Source of the DNA: Actinomycetota bacterium
Lineage (GTDB): Bacteria > Actinomycetota > Thermoleophilia > Solirubrobacterales > 70-9
DNA: 64,000 nucleotides
Reading direction: 5' to 3'
Assembly: GCA_018268415.1 (NCBI GenBank)
Contig: JAFDWO010000100.1
Location: 1-64,000, forward strand
Below the pieces are notes generated by a model, which did no database searches, had not been told where the DNA came from, and saw only the letters and a list, made by a program, of their open reading frames with translations. The number at the start of each line of letters is the position of its first letter. Within the stretch, counting starts at the first letter, position 1. The translations under genes were made by a program, and so were the position numbers. Below, in pieces: positions 51,922 to 59,453 of the stretch.

Positions 51922-54254
51922 ACGGCCGCACCGCCCCCTGCCGGCGACTGCTCGACGCCGCTCCCCGCCGCCGCGCGGTCCCGCCCCGGCTCCAGGTCCA
52001 CGCTCCACGCCTCCTCGTCGGCGCGGCCGGTGACGGTGCGCGCGATCGCCGCCATCGGGGCGCGCGCCTTCAGCAGGATCTCGTCGAACTCCTCGACCGG
52101 ATCCGACTGCATGACGATCGCGCCGCCGGCGCCGATCGTGGTGCGTCCGGGGCGGATCACGATCGTGCGGATCACGATCGAGAGGTCGACCGCGCCGTCG
52201 ACGCCGAAATAGCCAATCGCCCCCGAGTAGACGCCGCGCGCCTCGTCCTCGAGCTCGTCGATGATCTCCATCGTGCGCTCCTTCGGGGCGCCGGTCATCG
52301 AGCCGCCGGGGAAGCAGTTGCGCACGCACTCGACCGGCGAGCGGCCCGCTTCCAGTTGCCCGGTCACGGTGGAGACGACCTGGTGCACGGTCGCGTAGGG
52401 CTCGACCACCATCAGGTCGGGGACGCGGACCGAGTCGACCTCGCTGACCCGGCCGAGGTCGTTGCGCAGCAGGTCGACGATCATCAGGTGCTCGGCGCGG
52501 GTCTTTTCGTCGGCGGCGAGCTCGGCACGGCGGGCGGCGTCCTCGGCCGGGTCAGCGGCGCGCGAGATCGTCCCCTTGATCGGCCGCGCCTGCACGGCGC
52601 CGTCGCGACCCACCGAAAGGAAGCGCTCTGGCGAGGAGCTCACGATCGCGGTGTCGCCGAAGCGCAGGAAGGCAGCGAAGGGGGCCGGGTTGGAGCGGCG
52701 CAGGCGGCGGTAGAGCGCGAACGGGTCGGGGCTCGCGTCGGTCGAGATCTGGTCGGTCAGGCAGACCTCATACGACTCCCCCGCCGCGAGTTCAGCCTGC
52801 GAGCGTTCGATGTCGGCGAGGTACTGCGCCCGCCCGCGCCCGCATCGGAAGCTGACGTGGCCGCCCGGCTCCGCGGGCGGGTCGAGCGGCCGCGGCGTCG
52901 GTGGATCACAGATCGCGACCGCCGCGAGCCGCGTCGCCTCCTCCAGCCACGCCACCGCCTCCGTCCGCTCATGTTGATGGGCCGAAAACTCCGGACTGGC
53001 TTGAGTTTTCGGCCCATCAACGTCGTCGTGTGACGGATCACAGACGAGGGCGAAGAGGTGGGTGCGTTCGCGGGCGTGGTCGACGGCGACCACGCGGTTG
53101 GCGAGCATCAGGGCGGCGTCGGGAAGGTCGGAGCTGTGGACGTTGGTCGCGCCGCAATCGGCCTTCAGCTCGTAGCCGAGATAACCCACGTAGCCGCCAA
53201 TCAGCCCGCGGTCGACGCCGATCGGCGCCTCGGTGCGGAGGTCGCGCAGCTCACCGTCGAGCAGGTCGAAGATCGAGCCGTGCCGCCGCTCCTCGCCGGC
53301 GGGCGTGCGGACCGTCGTCGTCGCGGCGTCGACGTCGTAGGAGAGATGGCGCTCGCCCGGTCCGGCGCTCGTCCCCATGTAAGAGCACTGGGCGAGCCAG
53401 GTCGGCGCGTCTGCCGAGTCGAGCCAGAAGGACGTGTCGGCGTCGGCCAAGAGCCGTTCGTAGAGGTGCTCGGTCGGCGCCGCCCCCTCCAACGTCCGCG
53501 ACAGCACCTCCCAGCCGCGCTCCGGCGCCGCGGCTCTCCGTCCCGACTCACTTCCGCGCGCCACCTCGGTTGGTGGGCCGAAAACTCCAGACTGGCTTGA
53601 GTTTTCGGCCCGTCGACAACCGGGGCCCTGGGAAAGGCGCGCGGAAGTGGGGACGGATTGCGTCGTCGAGCTCGAGTGGCGCTCGGCGAGCCGGAAGAAG
53701 TTCTTGGCGATGCGGTCGCCGAACTCGGTGGCGATCGACTCCGGGTGGAACTGGACGCCCCAGATCGGCCGCGAGTCGTGCTCGACGCCCATCACGACAC
53801 CGTCGTCGGCCCAGGCGACGACGTGGCCTTCGGGACCGACCGGGCCGGTGATCGCCAGCGAGTGGTACCGGACCACGGAGAAGTCCTGCGGGACGTCGGC
53901 AAAGATCCCGGTGCCTCGGTGGCGCACGTGGCTGAGTCGGCCGTGCATCGGCTGCGGGGCGCCGGCGACGTCGCCGTCGAGCAGGTTGCCGATCCCCTGG
54001 TGACCGAGGCAGATCCCCAGCACCGGCACCTCGCCGTAACGGAGGATGTCCCGGCAGACGCCGAAGTCGTGCCAGCGTTCCGGGCGACCAGGGCCCGGCG
54101 AGAGGACGAAGGCGTCGAACTTCGACCGCGAGAGCACGCGCCAGCTGACCGCGTCGTTGTTGACGACCACCGGCTCTTCGCCCGAGGCCGCCGCCAGCAG
54201 GTGGAAGACGTTGTAGGTGTAGGAGTCGTGGTTGTCGACGAGCAGGGTGCGCAT
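51918..54254 (-). CDS. pabAB: Fused aminodeoxychorismate synthase PabA-PabB
   Basis: 778 residues from ATG 54254, one base overlapping the synthetase stop (TGATG). PabA domain (1-195): LLVDNHDSYTYN, catalytic C82 in GICLGHQG, H170 and E172 in VQFHPES. PabB domain: N-part GLIGGYVGYLGYELK, then the chorismate core (about 440-750) with RPIKGT near residue 560, the Lys that marks ADC synthase rather than anthranilate synthase (Ala), and GAPKERTMEIIDELE. Makes 4-amino-4-deoxychorismate from chorismate and glutamine. Two 49-nt palindromes lie inside the gene (codons about 213-229 and 412-428) without breaking the frame. Confidence 0.94.
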   Translation of the reverse strand: MRTLLVDNHDSYTYNVFHLLAAASGEEPVVVNNDAVSWRVLSRSKFDAFVLSPGPGRPERWHDFGVCRDILRYGEVPVLGICLGHQGIGNLLDGDVAGAPQPMHGRLSHVRHRGTGIFADVPQDFSVVRYHSLAITGPVGPEGHVVAWADDGVVMGVEHDSRPIWGVQFHPESIATEFGDRIAKNFFRLAERHSSSTTQSVPTSARLSQGPGCRRAENSSQSGVFGPPTEVARGSESGRRAAAPERGWEVLSRTLEGAAPTEHLYERLLADADTSFWLDSADAPTWLAQCSYMGTSAGPGERHLSYDVDAATTTVRTPAGEERRHGSIFDLLDGELRDLRTEAPIGVDRGLIGGYVGYLGYELKADCGATNVHSSDLPDAALMLANRVVAVDHARERTHLFALVCDPSHDDVDGPKTQASPEFSAHQHERTEAVAWLEEATRLAAVAICDPPTPRPLDPPAEPGGHVSFRCGRGRAQYLADIERSQAELAAGESYEVCLTDQISTDASPDPFALYRRLRRSNPAPFAAFLRFGDTAIVSSSPERFLSVGRDGAVQARPIKGTISRAADPAEDAARRAELAADEKTRAEHLMIVDLLRNDLGRVSEVDSVRVPDLMVVEPYATVHQVVSTVTGQLEAGRSPVECVRNCFPGGSMTGAPKERTMEIIDELEDEARGVYSGAIGYFGVDGAVDLSIVIRTIVIRPGRTTIGAGGAIVMQSDPVEEFDEILLKARAPMAAIARTVTGRADEEAWSVDLEPGRDRAAAGSGVEQSPAGGGAAV
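52973..53021. repeat. 49-nt palindrome, family A copy 4, inside pabAB
   Basis: Outer 18 bp of each arm complementary. Read on the gene strand as VDGPKTQ-ASPEF-SAHQ, the same frame as copy 3. It sits in the N-terminal part of the PabB domain at a likely surface loop between ALVCDPSHD and HERTEAVAW. Confidence 0.88.
53569..53617. repeat. 49-nt palindrome, family A copy 5, inside pabAB
   Basis: Arms GTTGGTGGGCCGAAAACTC... and ...TTCGGCCCGTCGAC. It lies in the linker between the PabA and PabB domains and is read in another frame (RRAENSSQSGVFGPP), where a flexible linker would tolerate it. Confidence 0.85.
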
Positions 54255-56017
54255 CACGCCGCCTCCAGTCCCAGGCCGCGGACGCCCTCGTCGAGCACCG
54301 CGGCGACGATCGCGTCGACCCGCGGCGAGCGCTCCGCGGCGGCGTACCAGCGGGAGAAGTGCGAGAGGTAACGGGCCAGCGGCAACGGATCGAGGGCAAT
54401 AACGCTGCGCAGGTGTCGGCGGAAGAGCTCCGACTGGACCACGGCGAAGCGATAGTCCGGGTCGGCGGCGCCCGCGCCGCCGACCGCTCCCCCGCCCGCG
54501 CCGGCCCCGAACGTGCCCGCATCCGCTCCACCGCCACCGGCGGTCGCACCGGCCAGAACCCGGCCGCGTGCCGCCTGGGCGCGGACGATGTCCCAGCCGA
54601 GGCTGCGCTCCGGCTCGAACAGGAGCTCCGGCTCGAACTCGACCCGCTTCGCGGTCGGCTGCAACAGGAACCAGGCGAGCACCAGCCGCGAGGCGATCCG
54701 GTCGGGCTGCGGGTGGGCCGCCCGCACCGCCGCCAACTCCGGGTCGGCGAGCAGCCGCTCCTCCGCCCACTCGACCAGGTCGTCGATCAGGAGCGCCCCC
54801 GCCTTCGACGAGCTGACGGCCTCGCCGGTGCGCGCGACCATCCCGTGGAAGACGTCGTGGGTCGGCGGCCCGCCCCGCCCGTCGGCGTTGGTGACCGGGT
54901 TGGGATGGCCGTTCGAGCGGGCCGTCGCGAGGACATCAAGAAGCCGGCGGCGGCAGGTGACGTGGGCCACCCACTCGGTGCCGCAGACCTGCAGCGAGGT
55001 GAAGTCGTCGAGCTCCGGCGCCACCGACCAGTAGGCGAGCGCCCGCATGTGCTGGGTCGGTAGCCCGTCGGCGCGGACCAGCGGCATCTCTTCCAGCTCC
55101 TCGCGGTCGGTCGGGTAGATGACCATCCCGTCCTCGCGGTGGTGCAACATCCCCTCGCGCAGGCCGAGGTTGGTCAGCTCGGCGACCTCGGGCAGGAAGT
55201 CGGACTCGAAGATCACCTTGTCGAAGGGGACGCCGAGACGGGCGAGGGTCTTGCGCTGGCCGGAGATCACCCAGGCGCGCGTCTTCGACCACAGTTCGAG
55301 CGCCCGCTGATCGCCGGCGAGGACGCGCATCATCAGCTCGTCGGCCTTGTCGTCGTAGAGCGCGGACTCGCGGGCCACCGAGTCCTCGGCGCCGTCGCCG
55401 TCCAGACCGTCGCGCCCTGCCTTGACGTACTCGGCATAACAGAGGCCGACGAAGTGGTCGGACTTCTCGCCGCTGCGGTTGTCGGGGCCGAGCTCGTCGT
55501 CGGCGCGGCCCGACGCGACCACGCCCGCCATCGCCTCCCCCATGCTGCGGCCGACATCACAGATCAGGCTGCGGCTCTCCACCTTGGCTCCCCCGCTGCG
55601 CAGCCCGGCGGCGATCGCGTTGCCGAGCGCCAGGTTGCGGAGGTGGCCGACGTGGAGCGCCTTGGTCGTGTTGGCGCCCCAAAAGTAGACGGCATAACGC
55701 TCGCCGGCGGCGAGATCACGGTTGGCATCAGGATCGGCCCCCGCCTCCAGCGCCTCGCCGCGCGCCTCGATCCAGTCGTCGGCGAGGCGGACGTCGATGC
55801 CGTTCGGGCGCTCGACGACCTCCTCGACGGCCGGGTCGGCGCCGATCCGCTCGAGCGCCGCGCGGGCGGCGGCGTCCTCGGACCAACCGCGGACCCGGGG
55901 CACCAGCATCAGGTCACGCCCGTCCTCCGGGCCATACGGCGAGCGGGCCGCCCAGGGCCCGGCAGCCGCTTCCCCGGCCGCCACTCCGTCGATGTTGTCG
56001 AAAAGGTTCCCCGCCAT
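54254..56017 (-). CDS. Arginyl-tRNA synthetase-like protein
   Basis: 587 residues from ATG 56017; a start at 56056 would lie inside the tRNA. Class I synthetase of ArgRS type: N-terminal additional domain, HVGH (122-125) in ANTTKALHVGHLRNLALGNAI, CDVGRSMGEAMAG, KMSK-like VSSSKAG (401-407) followed by ALLIDDLVEW, and a DALR-like C-terminus (LFRRHLRSVIALDPLPLARYLSHFSRWYAAAE). A Gly/Ala-rich insertion (490-519) is unusual. Position at the head of a biosynthetic operon suggests a dedicated paralogue: a resistance copy or a supplier of aminoacyl-tRNA. Amino-acid specificity is not proven. Confidence 0.82.
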   Translation of the reverse strand: MAGNLFDNIDGVAAGEAAAGPWAARSPYGPEDGRDLMLVPRVRGWSEDAAARAALERIGADPAVEEVVERPNGIDVRLADDWIEARGEALEAGADPDANRDLAAGERYAVYFWGANTTKALHVGHLRNLALGNAIAAGLRSGGAKVESRSLICDVGRSMGEAMAGVVASGRADDELGPDNRSGEKSDHFVGLCYAEYVKAGRDGLDGDGAEDSVARESALYDDKADELMMRVLAGDQRALELWSKTRAWVISGQRKTLARLGVPFDKVIFESDFLPEVAELTNLGLREGMLHHREDGMVIYPTDREELEEMPLVRADGLPTQHMRALAYWSVAPELDDFTSLQVCGTEWVAHVTCRRRLLDVLATARSNGHPNPVTNADGRGGPPTHDVFHGMVARTGEAVSSSKAGALLIDDLVEWAEERLLADPELAAVRAAHPQPDRIASRLVLAWFLLQPTAKRVEFEPELLFEPERSLGWDIVRAQAARGRVLAGATAGGGGADAGTFGAGAGGGAVGGAGAADPDYRFAVVQSELFRRHLRSVIALDPLPLARYLSHFSRWYAAAERSPRVDAIVAAVLDEGVRGLGLEAA

Positions 56018-56051
56018 AGCCCGTCCCCCCGGACGATCCCGATTTGTGGAA

Positions 56052-56124
56052 TGCACCAGCCGGGGCTCGAACCCGGATCACCGGCTTACAAGTCCGGTCC
56101 TTTAACCGATTAAGGCACTGGTGC
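56052..56124 (-). tRNA. tRNA-Thr (anticodon TGT), atypical
   Basis: 73 nt. Acceptor GCACCAG/CTGGTGC with discriminator A; D stem CCTT/AAGG with GG in the loop; anticodon stem CCGGA/GCCGG with one A-G mismatch, loop CTTGTAA (TGT); 4-nt variable loop; T arm CCGGG/CCCGG with TTCGAGC. The D arm (C10-G25, AATCGGTTA) differs from the usual bacterial AGCTCAGTTGG type. It ends 34 nt before the ArgRS-like start codon on the same strand, so the two may share a transcript. Confidence 0.82.
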
Positions 56125-56398
56125 TGGCTATGCGAATCGGACCCTCGGCTTCCCCGGCCATTTAGGCATCGAGTCCCTGATTGCTCGATTCGTCGCGCAG
56201 CATAACACCGACTTTGAATTCCGCAAGTCTCTTGAGTAATCGCCTGTAAGCCACGCATTCGCGGGACGGTCCCACGCCGCCTTCCCCGCACCGCGCTTAT
56301 GCTCGCCTGCGACGGCTACTGCGAACCGCCGCGGGGCGCGGCGTGTAACTTCTGGGAAGAATTGTCATCAAGCAATGACAAGTTGAGCGGGATCTGAG
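56125..56398. other. Intergenic region between tRNA-Thr and uspA-like gene
   Basis: No gene seen. Probably carries the promoter of the minus-strand tRNA-biosynthetic operon and, at its right end, the control region of the universal-stress gene with a dyad at 56362-56381. Confidence 0.5.
56362..56381. promoter_or_regulatory. Dyad upstream of universal stress protein gene
   Basis: TTGTCAT and ATGACAA arms with a 6-nt centre, ending 17 nt before the start codon. AT-rich compared with the surroundings; a possible operator. Confidence 0.4.
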
Positions 56399-56830
56399 TT
56401 GGGCGTCTACCGCCAGATACTCGTCGCGCTCGACGGGTCGGCCGACTCGCAGACGGCGCTCCGCCACGCGGTCACCCTCGCCCGCGACCAGAACGCGAAG
56501 CTTGCCCTGCTGAGCGTCGTCCCCCACCAGGCGACCCCGGTCGGGCCCGGCGTCGCGCCACCGCCGGAGACCGACGAGTCCCACGGCGAGATCATCCGCG
56601 AGGCCCTGCGCGAGATCCCCAACGACATCGGTGTCACCACGCGACTCGAGCACGGCGAGATCGCGATGACGATCCTCAAGGTCGTCGCCGAGGATCAGTA
56701 CGACCTGCTGGTGATGGGCTCACACGGTCACAGCCGGGTCCACCGCGCCCTGCTCGGCTCGGTGTCCGAGAAGGTCCTGCACAAGGCCAAGGTGCCGGTG
56801 CTGATGCTGCGCTCGCACTGCGAGTGCTGA
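56399..56830 (+). CDS. Universal stress protein (UspA family)
   Basis: 143 residues from TTG 56399. Single Usp domain: YRQILVALDGSADSQTALRHAVTLARDQNAKLALLSVV, and the ATP-binding G-S-H-G-H-S-R-V-H-R-x-L-L-G-S-V-S-E-K-V motif (GxxGx9G[S/T] type). Probably a nucleotide-binding stress dimer. Ends with SHCEC, an unusual Cys pair. Convergent with the amino-acid ABC operon 13 nt away. Confidence 0.93.
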   Translation: MGVYRQILVALDGSADSQTALRHAVTLARDQNAKLALLSVVPHQATPVGPGVAPPPETDESHGEIIREALREIPNDIGVTTRLEHGEIAMTILKVVAEDQYDLLVMGSHGHSRVHRALLGSVSEKVLHKAKVPVLMLRSHCEC

Positions 56831-56843
56831 ACGGTCCCGAGAC

Positions 56844-57599
56844 CTACGCGCGGCCGGCGCGCAGGAGCCGGGCGAGGAAGCGCTGGGTCTCCTCCGCGCG
56901 CGGGTCCTCCAGTACCTGGGCGGGCGGGCCCGCCTCGACGATGCGCCCCTCGTGGAGGAAGGCAACCTCGTCGGCCACCTCGCGGGCGAAGGTCATCTCG
57001 TGGGTGGCGATGACCATCGTCATGCCCTCCGCCTTGAGATCGCGCACCGCCTCCAGGACCTCGCCGACCAGCTCCGGGTCGAGGGCGCTGGTCACCTCGT
57101 CGAGAAGGAGGGCGCGGGGCTTGCCCGCGAAGGCGCGCGCGATCGCCACCCGTTGCTGCTGGCCGCCGGAGAGCTCGTCGGGCCGGTCGCCCTCGCGCCC
57201 CGCGAGGCCGAAGCGCGCCAGCAGCGCCCGCCCTTCCTCCTCCGCCTCGCGACGCCGCGCCCCCTGCGCCCGCATCTGCCCCAGGACCACGTTCTGGAGG
57301 ACGCTCATGTGGGGGAAGAGGTTGTAGGCCTGGAAGACGACGCCGAGCTTGCGCCGGACCGCGACGGGAGATACCGACGGGTCGGTGATCACCTCGCCGT
57401 CGAGAAAGATGTCGCCGTCGTCGATCTCCTCCAGCAGGTCGATACAACGCAGGAGCGTCGACTTGCCCGAGCCGGAGGCGCCGATCAGGGCGACGGCCTC
57501 GTGCTCGGCGACGTCGAAGTCGACGCCGTGCAGCACCTCGCGCTCGCCGAAGGCCTTGGTCACGCCGCGGACCTCGATCACCGGTGCCCCGCCCGCCAT
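56844..57599 (-). CDS. Polar amino-acid ABC transporter ATP-binding protein
   Basis: 251 residues. Walker A GASGSGKST, Q-loop VFQAYNLFPHMSVLQNV, signature LSGGQQQRVAIARAFA, Walker B ALLLDEVTSALDPEL, H-loop ATHEMTFAREVADEV; the QAYNLFPHM and THEM...AREVAD strings are those of GlnQ/HisP-type importers. The DEVTSALD has V instead of the common P. Third gene of the binding protein-permease-ATPase set; its start overlaps the permease stop. Confidence 0.94.
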   Translation of the reverse strand: MAGGAPVIEVRGVTKAFGEREVLHGVDFDVAEHEAVALIGASGSGKSTLLRCIDLLEEIDDGDIFLDGEVITDPSVSPVAVRRKLGVVFQAYNLFPHMSVLQNVVLGQMRAQGARRREAEEEGRALLARFGLAGREGDRPDELSGGQQQRVAIARAFAGKPRALLLDEVTSALDPELVGEVLEAVRDLKAEGMTMVIATHEMTFAREVADEVAFLHEGRIVEAGPPAQVLEDPRAEETQRFLARLLRAGRA

Positions 57600-58438
57600 C
57601 AGCGCACTCCTCCGGCGCCGCCCATGCGGTCGACGATTCGCGCCAGGGGAATCGTGATCACCAGGTAGAGCATCGCCGCGGCGATGATCGGCGTGTAGTT
57701 GAAGTTTTCCCCCTGGTAGATCTGGGCGACGCGGAACGCCTCCTGCGGGCCGATGATCGAGATCAGGGCGACGTCCTTCTGCAGGGAGACGAAGTCATTC
57801 AGGAGCGGCGGGCCGACGCGGCGGATCGCCTGCGGCAGGATCACGTGGCGCATGGCCTGGGCCTGGGTGAGACCGACCGAGAGCGCCGCGTCGGTCTGAC
57901 CCCAGTGGACCGAGTTGATGCCCGCCCGGTAGACCTCGGAGACGTAACCGCTGTAGGAGAGCGTCAGGGCGATGCCGCCGAGCACGACCGGATCGGTAGG
58001 CAGGCCTTCCAGTTCCAGGGCCGGGACACCGAAGCCGATCAGGTAGACGAGCAGGACGGTCGGCACGCCGCGGAAGACGTCGACCCAGACCGTCGACAGC
58101 AGGCGCACCGGGAAGAGGCCGGGCGAGCGGTTGACGCGGACCAGCGCGATCACCAGGGCGATCACCAGCACCGCCGCCTCGACCACCATGAAGACCTTGA
58201 CGTCGAGCCAGAAGCCGCTCAGGACTTCCGGGAAGGCGTTCTTGAATTCGCTCCAGGAGAAGAAGGTTTCGCGGACCGTCGGCCAGCCGGGGCTGGTCAG
58301 GACGAGCGCGGCTATGCCGCCGATGACGACGATCGACGAGAGCGCGGCGATCAGCGCGTTGCGGCGATGCCGACGCCGTTTCGCCGCCGCGCGTTCGAGG
58401 CGACGCTCGCCGGGGGCGGTGGCGGCGGTCTCGGTCAC
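57599..58438 (-). CDS. Polar amino-acid ABC transporter permease
   Basis: 279 residues from GTG 58438. Basic cytoplasmic N-terminus, then about five membrane spans. HisMQ-type landmarks: VDVFRGVPTVLLVYLIGFGVP, ALTLSYSGYVSEVYRAGINSVHWGQTDAALSVGLTQAQAMRHVILPQAIRRVGPPLLNDFVSLQKDVALISIIG (EAA loop). A homodimer would form the channel. 22 nt after the binding-protein gene. Confidence 0.93.
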   Translation of the reverse strand: MTETAATAPGERRLERAAAKRRRHRRNALIAALSSIVVIGGIAALVLTSPGWPTVRETFFSWSEFKNAFPEVLSGFWLDVKVFMVVEAAVLVIALVIALVRVNRSPGLFPVRLLSTVWVDVFRGVPTVLLVYLIGFGVPALELEGLPTDPVVLGGIALTLSYSGYVSEVYRAGINSVHWGQTDAALSVGLTQAQAMRHVILPQAIRRVGPPLLNDFVSLQKDVALISIIGPQEAFRVAQIYQGENFNYTPIIAAAMLYLVITIPLARIVDRMGGAGGVR

Positions 58439-58460
58439 CCGCCGCGACGCCCGGCGCAGC

Positions 58461-59351
58461 TCAGTGGAGCTGCGGCGCTTCCGCGGCCTGGCTCATCCAC
58501 CGCTGCGTGATCTTTTCCAGTTCGCCCGATTCTTCGAGCGCTTCGATCGCCCCGGAGACGCAGCTCGTGAGCGGCGAATCCTTCGCCAGCAGGGCGCCCC
58601 ATTCTTCGCCTTCGGCCTTGCCGAACTGGCCGACCACCTTCGCGTTTTCGACCTGGATGGCGATCACTTCCAGTGCCGTCGGCAGGTCGACCACGACCGC
58701 TTCCACCTGCCCGTTTTTGAGTGCGGTGATGACATCGCCGGAGCTGTTGAAGACTTCCGGTTTGCTCGACGGTTCGATCTCTTCGTTGACGGCGGAGAGG
58801 CTGGTGGTGGCGATCTGGACGCCGAACTTCACGTCCTTCAGTTCGGCCAGCGACTTCGCCTTCGCCGCCTTCGAGTCTTCCAACGCGACGACCGCCTGCT
58901 GGGCCGAGTAGTAGGGCACGGAGAAGTCGACAGCCTTTTCGCGGGTCGGCGTGATCGAGATCTCGTTGATGTCAAAGTCGAAGTTTTTCGGGCCCGGCGC
59001 GTAGGAGGAGTCGAACGGCTCGACCGTCCACTTGATCTTCGCTTTGGGATAGCCGAGCTGCTTGCCGATCGCGTAGGCGACGGCGCTCTCGAAGCCCTTC
59101 CCGTTGGCCGGTTCGTCTTCCTCGAAGTACGGCGGGTAGGCCGGCTTGTCGGTGGCGACGGTCAGCGTGCCCGCCGTGTGCGTTTCCATCTGCGCCGGGG
59201 TGCAGGCCGCCGCGTTGGCGGTTTCGCCGCCTGCGGTCGAGCCGCCCGCGCCGCCCGACGAGGAGCTCGACTTCTTGCCGCCGCAGCCGGCCGCGACCAG
59301 CACGAGGGCAAGCGCGAGCAGCGAGAGGATGGCAAGGGTGGATCGACGCAT
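58461..59351 (-). CDS. Polar amino-acid ABC transporter substrate-binding lipoprotein
   Basis: 296 residues. Lipobox LVLVAAGC, a Lys/Ser/Gly tether, then a family 3 solute-binding domain: TLTVATDKPAYPPYFEEDEPANGKGFESAVAYAIGKQLGY, FDFDINEISITPTREKAVDFSVPYYSAQQAVVAL, LKNGQVEAVVVDLPTALEV. The T-P-T-R-E-K-x-V-D-F-S string is the family signature. First gene of the three-gene operon. Confidence 0.92.
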   Translation of the reverse strand: MRRSTLAILSLLALALVLVAAGCGGKKSSSSSGGAGGSTAGGETANAAACTPAQMETHTAGTLTVATDKPAYPPYFEEDEPANGKGFESAVAYAIGKQLGYPKAKIKWTVEPFDSSYAPGPKNFDFDINEISITPTREKAVDFSVPYYSAQQAVVALEDSKAAKAKSLAELKDVKFGVQIATTSLSAVNEEIEPSSKPEVFNSSGDVITALKNGQVEAVVVDLPTALEVIAIQVENAKVVGQFGKAEGEEWGALLAKDSPLTSCVSGAIEALEESGELEKITQRWMSQAAEAPQLH

Positions 59352-59393
59352 GGAATTCCGGGACGGAAGCCGTGCATCCTACGTGAAACCGCG

Positions 59394-59440
59394 GCGCGGT
59401 CGACCTTTCGCCCGTCTACCGGGCCAAAGGTCGACCGCGC
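59394..59440. terminator. Hairpin between ALDH and transporter operon, family C copy
   Basis: 15-bp perfect arms (GCGCGGTCGACCTTT) with a partly paired 17-nt interior (GCCCG/CGGGC). It lies 14 nt beyond the minus-strand ALDH stop and before the next minus-strand gene, a terminator position. Related to 2036-2082. Confidence 0.65.
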
Positions 59441-59453
59441 TTTGCGGGGCGGA

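Noticed and set aside
50379-53033. 884-codon plus-strand open frame
   Set aside because: Antisense to the HDAC-like, GNAT and PabAB genes; composition is that of a reverse-frame shadow.
54255-54770. N-terminal extension of PabAB
   Set aside because: Overlaps the synthetase gene in another frame; PabA homology begins exactly at ATG 54254.
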